Of a DNA stretch of 6,512 nucleotides, positions 1-6,321 are shown piece by piece (position 1 is the stretch's first letter; each line of letters starts with the position of its first letter). Where the stretch lies: assembly GCA_002390025.1 (NCBI GenBank), contig DGRU01000187.1, positions 1-6,512 of the forward strand, written 5' to 3'. Made by a program: the position numbers and the translations under genes. Source of the DNA: Lachnospiraceae bacterium UBA4380 (GTDB lineage: Bacteria; Bacillota; Clostridia; Lachnospirales; Lachnospiraceae). The notes beneath the pieces are model-generated. The model was not told the origin of the DNA. It saw nothing but the letters and a program-made list of their open reading frames with translations, and ran no database searches.

Positions 1-1
1 C

Positions 2-1234
2 ATCGAAGCCATCAACCATGCCAAGGCAGCCGGTGTCGAGATTATCGTTGCCATCAACAAGATCGATAAGGAAGGCGCCAACCCTGAGCGCGTCAAACAG
101 GAACTGACTGAATATGAGCTGGTTCCCACCGCATGGGGCGGCTCCACCGAGTTCGTCGAAGTCTCCGCAAAGCAGGGCATCGGCATTGAAGATCTGCTCG
201 AGACAATCCTGCTGACCGCAGACATCATGGAACTTAAGGCCAATCCCAACCGCAAGGCAAGAGGACTTGTCCTCGAGGCCAAGCTGGACAAGGGCCGTGG
301 TCCTGTTGCCAACGTACTCGTACAGAAGGGTACACTCCACATCGGCGATTTCATTTCCGCGGGCGCAAGCTCCGGTAAGGTCAGAGCCATGATCGACGAT
401 AAGGGCAGACGCGTCAAAGTCGCGCTTCCATCCCATCCCGTCGAGATCCTGGGCCTCTCCGACGTTCCCAGCGCAGGCGAAGTATTCCTGGCACACGACG
501 ATCTGCAGACTGCCAAATCCTATGCCGAGACTTACAAAGTGCAGCGTAAGGAAGAGCTCATCGAAGAGACCAGAATGCGCATGAACCTGGACGATCTGTT
601 CAGCCAGATGAAGGAAGGAAACCTCAAGGAATTCAACCTCATCCTCAAGGCCGACGTTCAGGGTTCTGTCGAGGCACTGCGCCAGAGCCTTCTCAAGCTC
701 TCCAACGAGGAAGTTGTCGTCAAGGTCATCCACGCCGGCGTCGGCAATATCACAGAGTCCGATGTCTCCCTGGCATCTGCCTCCAACGCAGTCATCATCG
801 GCTTCAACGTACGTCCTGACATGATGGCTAAATCCATGGCCGACCAGGAAGGCGTTGATATCCGCCTTTACAAAGTTATCTACCAGGCCATCGACGCCAT
901 CGAACTTGCTCTCAAGGGCATGCTGGCTCCCGTCTACGAGGAGCGCGTCATCGGCCACGCACAGGTCCGTATGCTGTTCAAGGCATCCCATGTCGGCAAC
1001 ATCGCAGGATCCATGGTCACCGACGGTGTCATCCGCCGCGGCTGCAAAGTCCGCATCCGCAGAGGCGACGAGCAGATCTACGAAGGAAGCCTCGCTTCCC
1101 TCAAGAGGTTCAAGGACGACGCCAAGGAAGTCCGCGAAGGATTCGAGTGCGGCCTTGTATTTGATGGCTTTGACAAGATGCAGGTCGACGATATCGTCGA
1201 GGCCTATGACCTCGTTGAAGTCCCCAGAACCTGA
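2..1234 (+). CDS. infB: Translation initiation factor IF-2, C-terminal part (5' end outside window)
   Basis: IF-2 is the GTPase that brings fMet-tRNA to the 30S subunit and promotes 50S joining in the cytoplasm. The frame is open from base 2, giving 410 visible codons, so the N-terminal region and most of the G domain are missing. Visible parts, numbered from the first visible codon: the end of the G domain with the G4 motif NKID (19-22) and the G5 motif SAK (55-57); the domain II beta-barrel from about residue 76, beginning around LKANPNRKARG; the domain III signature KADVQGS (216-222); and the fMet-tRNA-binding C2 domain from about 316 (VIGHAQVR) with the conserved ECG (382-384). An ATG at 227 is internal to domain II and is not the true start. 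The frame is intact and ends in TGA. A hairpin terminator-like element and then rbfA follow, the usual order in Bacillota. Identification is secure. Confidence 0.98.
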   Translation: MEAINHAKAAGVEIIVAINKIDKEGANPERVKQELTEYELVPTAWGGSTEFVEVSAKQGIGIEDLLETILLTADIMELKANPNRKARGLVLEAKLDKGRGPVANVLVQKGTLHIGDFISAGASSGKVRAMIDDKGRRVKVALPSHPVEILGLSDVPSAGEVFLAHDDLQTAKSYAETYKVQRKEELIEETRMRMNLDDLFSQMKEGNLKEFNLILKADVQGSVEALRQSLLKLSNEEVVVKVIHAGVGNITESDVSLASASNAVIIGFNVRPDMMAKSMADQEGVDIRLYKVIYQAIDAIELALKGMLAPVYEERVIGHAQVRMLFKASHVGNIAGSMVTDGVIRRGCKVRIRRGDEQIYEGSLASLKRFKDDAKEVREGFECGLVFDGFDKMQVDDIVEAYDLVEVPRT

Positions 1235-1281
1235 TCAAAAATGCCTTCCGGCGCCATCGGGGACTTTTATCCGAAATAATG

Positions 1282-1315
1282 ACCCGGCTGGAGAGCCGAT
1301 CTCCAGCCGGGTTTT
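1282..1315 (+). terminator. Terminator-like hairpin between infB and rbfA
   Basis: A perfect 13-bp inverted repeat (arms 1282-1294 and 1300-1312) encloses a 5-nt loop (gccga). The stem is G/C-rich and runs directly into TTTT, followed by ACGTTTA. This has the form of an intrinsic terminator, but the T-run is short and interrupted, so partial termination (attenuation) is more likely than a full stop. It lies 47 nt after the infB stop and ends 36 nt before the rbfA start. I see no convincing new promoter in between. Inference: rbfA and the genes behind it may be made at a lower level than infB. Confidence 0.7.
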
Positions 1316-1351
1316 ACGTTTACAGGGCGCGCGAAAAGGAGAATTCATACA

Positions 1352-1747
1352 ATGAGAAAAAACAGTGTAAAGAACAGAAAGATCAACGATGAAGTGCGCC
1401 GCGTACTGGCGCAGATCATCAGCGGAGGCATCAAGGACCCACGCATCAGCCCCATGACCAGTGTGCTGGTCGCGGAAGTGGCACCGGACCTCAAGACCTG
1501 CAAGGTGTGGGTCAGTGTCTACGGTGACGAGCAGAAAAAGAAGGATACTATGGCCGGCCTGACCAGTGCCGCTGGATTTATCCGGGGAGAACTCGCCAGA
1601 AGGGTCAATCTGCGCAATACACCCCAGCTCCAGTTCATCCTGGACGACTCCATTGCCTACGGTGTTGAGATGAGCCGCAAGATCGACGAAGTCATCGCCG
1701 CAGATCAGCGGGTGGAAGAGATGCGTGAGGAAGAATATACTGAATAA
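1352..1747 (+). CDS. rbfA: 30S ribosome-binding factor A
   Basis: RbfA is a small KH-type protein that binds the immature 30S subunit and helps process and fold the 5' end of 16S rRNA; it is also needed for growth in the cold in several bacteria. The 131-residue product has the family's normal length. It starts in a typical way (RKNSVKNRKINDEVRRVL) and carries the family pattern KDPRIS near residue 28. The A-x-G kink that replaces the GxxG of classical KH domains is seen as A73-A74-G75, followed by FIRGEL. The C-terminal helix region reads FILDDSIAYGVEMSRKIDEVI, then an acidic tail. The ATG at 1352 is preceded by a strong Shine-Dalgarno AAGGAG ending at 1341, 10 nt upstream. The gene sits between infB and nrnA as in many Bacillota and probably shares transcription with them. 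Confidence 0.97.
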   Translation: MRKNSVKNRKINDEVRRVLAQIISGGIKDPRISPMTSVLVAEVAPDLKTCKVWVSVYGDEQKKKDTMAGLTSAAGFIRGELARRVNLRNTPQLQFILDDSIAYGVEMSRKIDEVIAADQRVEEMREEEYTE

Positions 1748-1759
1748 TTCCCGTATTTT

Positions 1760-1792
1760 TTATTCGGATTTTATTCTGATTTTCTTCTGAAC
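1760..1792 (+). repeat. Three imperfect 11-bp pyrimidine-rich tandem repeats after rbfA
   Basis: Directly downstream of the rbfA stop are three back-to-back 11-mers: ttattcggatt (1760-1770), ttattctgatt (1771-1781) and ttcttctgaac (1782-1792). The first two differ at one base and the third is more diverged. The first repeat also completes a weak A/T-rich inverted repeat with the end of rbfA (GAATAA 1742-1747 with TTATTC 1760-1765). The tract is T-rich on the + strand, but no strong stem precedes it, so it is not a convincing terminator. Its function is unknown and it may be simple slippage-derived sequence. Confidence 0.5.
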
Positions 1793-1797
1793 CGGAC

Positions 1798-1875
1798 GGA
1801 AAGGACATGACCCGGTGGATCCGGGAGAAAGGAAGATCCGGCGGCCTTCGATGACGGCCGGATGGTACTTGAACT
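1798..1875 (+). promoter_or_regulatory. Structured nrnA leader without a Shine-Dalgarno
   Basis: The region before nrnA can form two hairpins: CCCGG/CCGGG (1811-1815 with 1821-1825, 5-nt loop), and a perfect 7-bp stem ATCCGGC/GCCGGAT (1836-1842 with 1857-1863, 14-nt loop). The second stem ends 12 nt before the nrnA ATG. No purine-rich ribosome-binding site lies at normal distance from that ATG; the bases just upstream are gtacttgaact. A possible 15-codon upstream reading frame starts at an ATG at 1807, behind GGAAAGG (1798-1804), and stops with TGA at 1852-1854, 21 nt before nrnA. Inference: nrnA translation could depend on reinitiation or on RNA structure. This may instead be an ordinary weak start. 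Confidence 0.35.
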
Positions 1876-2844
1876 ATGAGGATTTTAGAGGAACTGAAAG
1901 ACTGCAGAACGATCGGCATCAGCGGACACGAGAATCCGGACGGAGACTGTGTGGGCGCCTGCATGGGACTTGCCCTCTTTCTCAGAAAAATGATGCCAGG
2001 GGCGCGGGTCGATGTATTTCTCGAAACTCTTCGTGAAGAGCTTTACAACAACATTCCGGGAGCCGACACCATCATCACAAATTTCAGGACGGACATCGAA
2101 TGCTATGATGCATTTGTCATCCTTGATACTGCCAGCGACCGCATCCTCGGCGCAAAGGCTATGTTTGACAGGGCTGATAAGACCATCAACATCGATCATC
2201 ATGTCAGTAATCCCGGCAGCGGTGCGGTCAATTACGTAAACGGCAGTTCCAGCAGTGCCTGTGAGCTCGTCTATGAAGTGATCGACCATGATCAGATCGA
2301 TGCGCAGATTGCCCAGGCCCTCTATATCGGCATGGTGACCGACACCGGTTGTTTCCGCTTTTCCAATACCTCCCGCAAGACCATGGAAGTGGCCGGCGAA
2401 CTGATGACCTTCGGCTTTGACTTTTCCAGGATCGTCCGCGAGGTCTATTTCGAAAAGACCTTTGTCCAGAAGCGAGTTCTGGGCAGGGCTCTCTCCAAGG
2501 CCAAAAGCTGCCTGGGCGGCAAATGCATCGTCAGCAAACTCGATCATCTGGCCATTCAGGCCCTGGGCGGAGTCGGCAAGGACGTGGAGGGCATCGTCAG
2601 CGAACTCGTCTCCACGACGGGCGCGGAATGTTCCATCTTTGCCCATGAGCGCTCCACCGGCGACTGGCGCGTCAGTCTGCGCTCCAACGGCATCGTCGAT
2701 GTCGCCGTGATCGCCCTGCAGTTCGGCGGAGGCGGACACGTACGCGCGAGCGGCTGTACGATCAAGTCCGGCATGGACATTACCATTGCCATCCAGCGCA
2801 TGGTCGACATGATCCGCACACAGCTTAAAAATGCGGAAGCATAA
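1876..2844 (+). CDS. nrnA: DHH/DHHA1 phosphoesterase, nanoRNase / pAp phosphatase NrnA
   Basis: NrnA-type enzymes remove nucleotides from 2-5-nt RNAs and dephosphorylate 3'-phosphoadenosine 5'-phosphate, using two Mn2+ ions; many Bacillota rely on them instead of Orn. The 322-residue length is typical. The DHH-domain metal motifs are all present: GHENPDGD (17-24), the Asp of VILDTAS (D84), NIDHH with D107-H108-H109, and TDTG (155-158). The C-terminal DHHA1 domain carries the substrate-binding GGGGHVRASG (284-293). No catalytic residue is missing. The ATG at 1876 is the only reasonable start: an in-frame TGA lies at 1870-1872, and the first motif begins only 16 residues in. That start lacks a clear Shine-Dalgarno. 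The position between rbfA and truB is the common Bacillota arrangement. The exact substrate preference (nanoRNA, pAp or a cyclic-dinucleotide product) cannot be read from the sequence. Confidence 0.93.
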   Translation: MRILEELKDCRTIGISGHENPDGDCVGACMGLALFLRKMMPGARVDVFLETLREELYNNIPGADTIITNFRTDIECYDAFVILDTASDRILGAKAMFDRADKTINIDHHVSNPGSGAVNYVNGSSSSACELVYEVIDHDQIDAQIAQALYIGMVTDTGCFRFSNTSRKTMEVAGELMTFGFDFSRIVREVYFEKTFVQKRVLGRALSKAKSCLGGKCIVSKLDHLAIQALGGVGKDVEGIVSELVSTTGAECSIFAHERSTGDWRVSLRSNGIVDVAVIALQFGGGGHVRASGCTIKSGMDITIAIQRMVDMIRTQLKNAEA

Positions 2845-2883
2845 AAGCTTCTGCAGATATATTCAAAGGAATTACCGGCAAAA

Positions 2884-2908
2884 CAGCCCGTAAGCACTAA
2901 CCGGGCTG
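2884..2908. other. Hairpin in the nrnA-truB gap
   Basis: CAGCCCG (2884-2890) and CGGGCTG (2902-2908) form a perfect 7-bp stem with an 11-nt loop. On the + strand it is followed by an A-rich stretch with no T-run, so it is not a normal terminator for nrnA. On the - strand it would be followed by only four Ts. It may act as an RNA stability or processing element between nrnA and truB. The rest of this 105-nt gap is A-rich, and I see no promoter that I would defend. Confidence 0.4.
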
Positions 2909-2940
2909 AAACAGCCGTAAAAACATAAAAACACAAAAAC

Positions 2941-2946
2941 AGGTGA
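2941..2946 (+). promoter_or_regulatory. truB ribosome-binding site, decides start
   Basis: AGGTGA lies just before the ATG at 2950, with AGGTG ending 4 nt upstream. The alternative in-frame ATG at 2962 (Met5) would be 16 nt away, too far, so 2950 is preferred even though the spacing is somewhat short. The protein N-terminus MHHGMLTVYKEAG also fits the usual TruB opening, with the VYK motif about eight residues in. Confidence 0.6.
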
Positions 2947-2949
2947 ACT

Positions 2950-4056
2950 ATGCATCATGGAATGCTGACAGTTTATAAAGAGGCCGGCTACACCTCCAGC
3001 GACGCGGTGGCCCGTCTGCGCGGGATCCTGCGTATGCGCAAGATCGGCCATACGGGAACACTCGATCCGGACGCGGAGGGAGTCCTCCCCATGTGTCTGG
3101 GCAATGCCACCAGGATCTGCGAACTCATCGCGGACCGGGAAAAAGAATATGTGGCTGTCATGCGCCTGGGCGTGCAGACGGATACCCAGGATATGAGCGG
3201 AGAGATCCTTCACAGGATCCCGGACGACGAGATCCCGGCAGCCATCCTGAGATCCGGAAAAGGCGGACCCCCACAGAAGGAGACGACGGCAGAAGAGACC
3301 GGGGAAGACCGGTCAGAAGAATATATGGCCGGAAAAAACCGGGAGGACATGATCGAGGACAGCATTCTAAGGACAGCTTCCGCATTTACAGGACAGATCG
3401 AGCAGATCCCGCCCATGTACTCGGCCATCAAGGTCAACGGAAAGCGCCTCTATGATATGGCGCGCAAGGGCATCACGGTGGAGCGCAAACCCCGCCGCAT
3501 CACCATCCATGCCCTGCAGATCGAGAAGATCGAACTTCCCTTCATCACAATGCGCGTCCGCTGCTCCAAAGGCACCTATATCCGCACGCTCTGTGAGGAC
3601 ATGGGTAATGCTCTGGGGACCGGAGCGGCTATGCAGTCCCTTCTTCGAACAAGAGTCGGCCAGTTCACGCTCGACGAGGCGCATACCCTCGATGAACTGG
3701 AGTACTTTGCCAAAAACGAACCGGACAGGCTCTTGCCCCTGATCCGTCCGGTGGACAGCTTTTTCGCAGACCTTCCGGCCGCAGCCTGCACGGAAGACGC
3801 CCTGCGCCTCCTCAAAAACGGCAACCTCCTAACGAGAGAGGAGTTCCGCTTCCTTGCCGGGGAAGAGGATCCGCAGAGACAATGGAAGAGCACAGAGGCT
3901 TTTGATCTGCAGTCCCTTCCCGGGATCGATCCCGGCGAACAAGTCATCCGCATGTACAGCGCGGACCGGTCCTTTTACGGACTCTACCGCAGTAAAGGCG
4001 GTGCCGGTGGCCGCAGCCGTTATACGGCTTACAAGATGTTCCTTCCGGAACTTTAA
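2950..4056 (+). CDS. truB: tRNA pseudouridine(55) synthase TruB with an extra acidic insert
   Basis: TruB converts U55 in the T-loop of tRNAs to pseudouridine and also acts as a tRNA-folding chaperone. The catalytic motif GHTGTLDPDAEGVLP (33-47) contains the nucleophile Asp39. Other family motifs are the conserved Tyr67 in KEYVAVMRLG, then TDTQDMSGE (77-85), IPPMYSAIKVNGKRLYDMAR from residue 153, and KGTYIRTLCEDMG from residue 207. A TruB C-terminal domain follows, ending in FYGLYR and an Arg/Tyr-rich tail. At 368 residues it is longer than the usual 290-315. Most of the excess is a charged Glu/Lys/Gly-rich segment at about 101-137, placed between the TDTQDMSGE strand and the FTGQIEQIPP segment; a smaller one lies near 305-325 in the C-terminal domain. 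All catalytic residues remain, so the enzyme is probably active. It ends 33 nt before ribF and is probably cotranscribed with it, another standard pairing. Confidence 0.97.
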   Translation: MHHGMLTVYKEAGYTSSDAVARLRGILRMRKIGHTGTLDPDAEGVLPMCLGNATRICELIADREKEYVAVMRLGVQTDTQDMSGEILHRIPDDEIPAAILRSGKGGPPQKETTAEETGEDRSEEYMAGKNREDMIEDSILRTASAFTGQIEQIPPMYSAIKVNGKRLYDMARKGITVERKPRRITIHALQIEKIELPFITMRVRCSKGTYIRTLCEDMGNALGTGAAMQSLLRTRVGQFTLDEAHTLDELEYFAKNEPDRLLPLIRPVDSFFADLPAAACTEDALRLLKNGNLLTREEFRFLAGEEDPQRQWKSTEAFDLQSLPGIDPGEQVIRMYSADRSFYGLYRSKGGAGGRSRYTAYKMFLPEL

Positions 4057-4073
4057 AAAAGAAAAAAAACAAC

Positions 4074-4083
4074 AGGAGCAGGA
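4074..4083 (+). promoter_or_regulatory. ribF ribosome-binding site
   Basis: The short A-rich truB-ribF spacer contains AGGAGCAGGA. Either AGGAG (11 nt before the ATG at 4090) or the second AGGA (6 nt before it) could pair with 16S rRNA, so this is a doubled site. It supports the chosen ribF start and translation from a shared truB-ribF message. Confidence 0.75.
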
Positions 4084-4089
4084 CCTTTT

Positions 4090-5010
4090 ATGCAGATAAT
4101 CAGAGATACGACAGAATTTGTGAGCCCCGGGGAGACCGCCGTCTCGATCGGAAAGTTCGACGGTGTACACCTGGGACACCGCAGACTCCTGGAGGAGCTT
4201 CTGGACCAGAAGGAAAAAGGCCTTCTCGCGGCAGTATTTACCTTTGACCCCTATCCGGAGGTATTCTTCGGATTCGGCGCAAAGCAGATCCTGACGACCC
4301 GCGAGGAGAAGGAGATGATCTTCGAAAAAATGGGCATTGACATTCTTGTGGAATTTCCCTTTAATGCAAAGTCCGCGGCCACTCCCTCCAGAGAATTCGT
4401 CTCGAATTTCCTCTGCAAACAGATGCGCGCCCGCTTTATAGCGGCAGGCCCCGACCTTTCTTTCGGAGACCACGGCAGCGGCAATTTCGCACTGCTCGAA
4501 GAGATGGCGCCCGAATACGGCTTTAAGGCCAAAAAGATCGAGAAGATCGTGATGGATGAACACATCGTCAGTTCCACCCTGATCCGCCGCCTGATTGATA
4601 CCGGAGAGGTCACCACCGCAGCCCGCTATCTTGGCGAACCCTACATGATCCGGGGCAGCATCGTGCACGGAAAGGCACTGGGCCGCAGGATCGGCATACC
4701 GACCCTGAACCAGACACCCCCCGAGGACAAACTCCTGCCTCCCTTCGGCGTCTATTATTCAGACGTTCTCATCGGCGGCAGAAAATACTGCGGAATGACC
4801 AATATCGGCGTCAAACCGACGGTTTCGGACGAGAAGAGAGTGACTGTGGAGACCTTCCTCTATGACTTTAAGGGGGATGTCTACGGCGAGACTGCCACCG
4901 TGCAGCTCCTCACCCATCGCCGTCCTGAGATGAAGTTTTCCTCTGTGGAGGAACTCAAGGCCACCATGGAACACGATATACAGGCGGGACGGGAATACCA
5001 CGGCATTTAA
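4090..5010 (+). CDS. ribF: Bifunctional riboflavin kinase / FMN adenylyltransferase
   Basis: RibF phosphorylates riboflavin to FMN and then adenylates FMN to FAD in the cytoplasm. The 306-residue product has the normal two-domain length. The N-terminal nucleotidyltransferase domain shows IGKFDGVHLGH (20-30), the FTFDPYP segment, AGPDLSFGDHGSGN in the place of the usual GxDFRFG-like loop, and the ISSTxIR-type motif as VSSTLIRRLIDTGEV before GEPY. The C-terminal flavokinase domain shows GKALGRRIGIPTLN with the PTxN motif at 204-207, FGVYY (219-223), NIGVKPTV (238-245), the probable catalytic Glu254 in VETFLYDF, and the terminal RRPEMKFSSVEELKATMEHDI. All key motifs are present, with no truncation. 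I see no FMN riboswitch; the gene appears to be carried as part of the truB operon. It is followed after 37 nt by the acyltransferase gene rather than directly by rpsO. Confidence 0.97.
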   Translation: MQIIRDTTEFVSPGETAVSIGKFDGVHLGHRRLLEELLDQKEKGLLAAVFTFDPYPEVFFGFGAKQILTTREEKEMIFEKMGIDILVEFPFNAKSAATPSREFVSNFLCKQMRARFIAAGPDLSFGDHGSGNFALLEEMAPEYGFKAKKIEKIVMDEHIVSSTLIRRLIDTGEVTTAARYLGEPYMIRGSIVHGKALGRRIGIPTLNQTPPEDKLLPPFGVYYSDVLIGGRKYCGMTNIGVKPTVSDEKRVTVETFLYDFKGDVYGETATVQLLTHRRPEMKFSSVEELKATMEHDIQAGREYHGI

Positions 5011-5047
5011 GACCCGTTTCATACATGCTATATGATTTTACATACGG

Positions 5048-6214
5048 ATGAGATCGATGAGTAAAGCAGAGAACAAAAAGATGAGGGAGTCAGGCTTTGA
5101 ACTGATCCGGATCATCGCCATGATTCTGATCGTGGCCAATCATCTGATGAACCACGGATTATTCAAAGTTACTTCGCAGACACCTTACAGTCTTTGGCCT
5201 CAAATGAGTCCTCTCAACCAGGCCGTTAGCGCAGTGATCAGCTGCGGAGGCAGGGTAGGCGTCGCGGTCTTTTTCATGATCACAGGCTATTTTCTGGCAG
5301 ACCGGGAAAAACTTTCTCCCCGCTCTGTACTCAGCTTTCTGGGGAGAGTCCACTTTTTCGGCGTCCTGATGTTAGTCCTTTACCTGGTCCTGCGTCTGAC
5401 AACGGGCTATGACAGTGCCCGGGACCTGCACAGAGTGGTTGAGCCATCACTGTTCACTCCGGCAGGCCTCTGGTGGTTCGCCCTGGCTTATCTTATCCTT
5501 CTGTTCCTGGCCCCTTCGATCAATGTGCTGATCAGGTTCCTGGACAGAAAGACGCTTTTCCTCCTGCTCATTCTTTACATATGGTTCTTTTTTTATAAAA
5601 CAGGAAACGAAGAGTTTATACCCGTCAACTTTATCAAGGCCGTGCTCTTCTATATGATGGGATCATTTGTCCGGGTCTGTGAGCAGAGCAGCAGGCTGAA
5701 GTCCGCGGATGCAGCCGCATCCGCATCCGGATCTGCGGACAGGAATTTCAGTTCCTCCGCAGCCGGCCTCCTGGTTCATGTGATCGTCTTTGCCATCCTA
5801 TTTCTGGTGAGCGGATATATCATGTTTGACAACATTTGCAGCACAACGGCCGGAGCCCGTGTCATTGACAGTATTCTGTTCCTGGAACCTGACAGTTTTC
5901 TGAATGATATACTGATTCCCCTGGACGGCCTGGCTCTACTCCTTATCGGACAATACCGGTTCAGCAGCAGAATAATTAATAAAATTTCCTCATGTACATT
6001 CAGTGTCTATCTGCTGCATGATTACCGTTTCTTAAGATCTTTCCTCTGGCATGATCTCCTCAAAGCGGATACCGTCCAATACAGCAGCAGCCTCTTTCCG
6101 CTTTATATCCTGCTGGATGTCGCCGTGATCTTCCTGGCCGGGATCATCGTCGAGACCATCCGTGTCCGGCTGGCTGCACTTTTTACTTCTGCCCGAAACA
6201 GACAGGACTCGTGA
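5048..6214 (+). CDS. Acyltransferase-3 family integral membrane protein
   Basis: This 388-residue protein belongs to the family of membrane O-acyltransferases (OafA/WecH-like) that transfer acyl, often acetyl, groups to cell-surface glycans or other envelope molecules. TM1 carries the family signature ELIRIIAMILIVANH, with Arg21 and His32 as the likely functional residues. It is followed by GGRVGVAVFFMITGYF, the WWFALAYLILLFLAPSIN segment, and the late motif FSVYLLHDY (318-326). About ten membrane spans are expected, near 17-36, 60-82, 94-118, 138-162, 168-184, 191-208, 241-262, 290-305, 312-330 and 351-375. An Ala/Ser/Asp-rich hydrophilic loop (about 216-240) joins spans 6 and 7. There is no signal peptide. 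The start is uncertain: ATG 5048 and ATG 5057 are both possible and neither has a strong Shine-Dalgarno. Some stretches are visibly A/T-richer than the neighbouring genes (for example 5581-5620). The substrate is unknown. Its neighbours concern translation and flavins, so context does not reveal its role. Confidence 0.88.
   Translation: MRSMSKAENKKMRESGFELIRIIAMILIVANHLMNHGLFKVTSQTPYSLWPQMSPLNQAVSAVISCGGRVGVAVFFMITGYFLADREKLSPRSVLSFLGRVHFFGVLMLVLYLVLRLTTGYDSARDLHRVVEPSLFTPAGLWWFALAYLILLFLAPSINVLIRFLDRKTLFLLLILYIWFFFYKTGNEEFIPVNFIKAVLFYMMGSFVRVCEQSSRLKSADAAASASGSADRNFSSSAAGLLVHVIVFAILFLVSGYIMFDNICSTTAGARVIDSILFLEPDSFLNDILIPLDGLALLLIGQYRFSSRIINKISSCTFSVYLLHDYRFLRSFLWHDLLKADTVQYSSSLFPLYILLDVAVIFLAGIIVETIRVRLAALFTSARNRQDS
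5701..5740 (+). repeat. GC-rich nested inverted and direct repeats in the acyltransferase loop
   Basis: Within the codons for the Ala/Ser/Asp loop there is a perfect 8-bp stem, GCGGATGC (5705-5712) and GCATCCGC (5717-5724), with a 4-nt loop. The hexamer GCATCC is tandemly repeated (5717-5722 and 5723-5728). An alternative outer pair is GTCCGC (5701-5706) with GCGGAC (5735-5740). ATCCGGAT (5725-5732) is itself palindromic. The protein segment encoded is low-complexity (ADAAASASGSAD). This looks like local repeat expansion in an unconstrained inter-membrane loop. Confidence 0.6.
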
Positions 6215-6286
6215 AAGGGACTCAAAGGGCAGGCTGCAGAGCTGAATAATGTATATTTCGAAGATACAAATTTTCTGAAAAATTGC

Positions 6287-6315
6287 TTTACACAGGTTCT
6301 GCTTTGTGCTATTAT
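6287..6315 (+). promoter_or_regulatory. Extended -10 sigma-A promoter for rpsO
   Basis: TTTACA (6287-6292) and TATTAT (6310-6315) are separated by exactly 17 nt, and TGC (6307-6309) in front of the -10 hexamer gives an extended -10 element. The sequence upstream (about 6246-6286) is A/T-rich and could work as an UP-like element. Transcription would begin near 6321-6323. A dedicated strong promoter fits rpsO, a ribosomal protein gene, and separates its expression from the upstream acyltransferase. I see no terminator between the acyltransferase stop and this promoter, so readthrough is also possible. Confidence 0.75.
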
Positions 6316-6321
6316 ACAAAA

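Noticed and set aside
1252..1280. A possible promoter with AATAAT at 1275-1280 before the infB-rbfA hairpin
   Set aside because: No acceptable -35 hexamer is found at the right distance, and transcripts would run straight into the hairpin.
855..1355. A 166-codon + strand frame overlapping the end of infB and the terminator
   Set aside because: It is out of frame with infB, Ser/Arg/Pro-rich as shadow frames usually are, and runs through the hairpin.
1815..2036. A 73-codon + strand frame beginning at a GTG and overlapping the start of nrnA
   Set aside because: It overlaps nrnA for most of its length in another frame and has no recognisable features.
1885..2739. A 284-codon open frame on the - strand opposite nrnA
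   Set aside because: It lies entirely antisense to a well-supported gene, has no family resemblance I recognise, and is explained by the G/C-rich third positions of nrnA.
3829..4668. A 279-codon open frame on the - strand across truB and ribF
   Set aside because: It covers parts of two confident genes and the gap between them, with no ribosome-binding site or recognisable motif; it is a shadow frame.
5011..5047. A promoter or terminator between ribF and the acyltransferase
   Set aside because: The 37-nt gap shows no hairpin with a T-run and no paired -35/-10 elements.
6251..6267. An inverted repeat GTAT...ATAC around TTCGAA upstream of the rpsO promoter, considered as an operator
   Set aside because: The two dyads have different centres, so it is not a clean palindrome; A/T-rich sequence gives such matches by chance.
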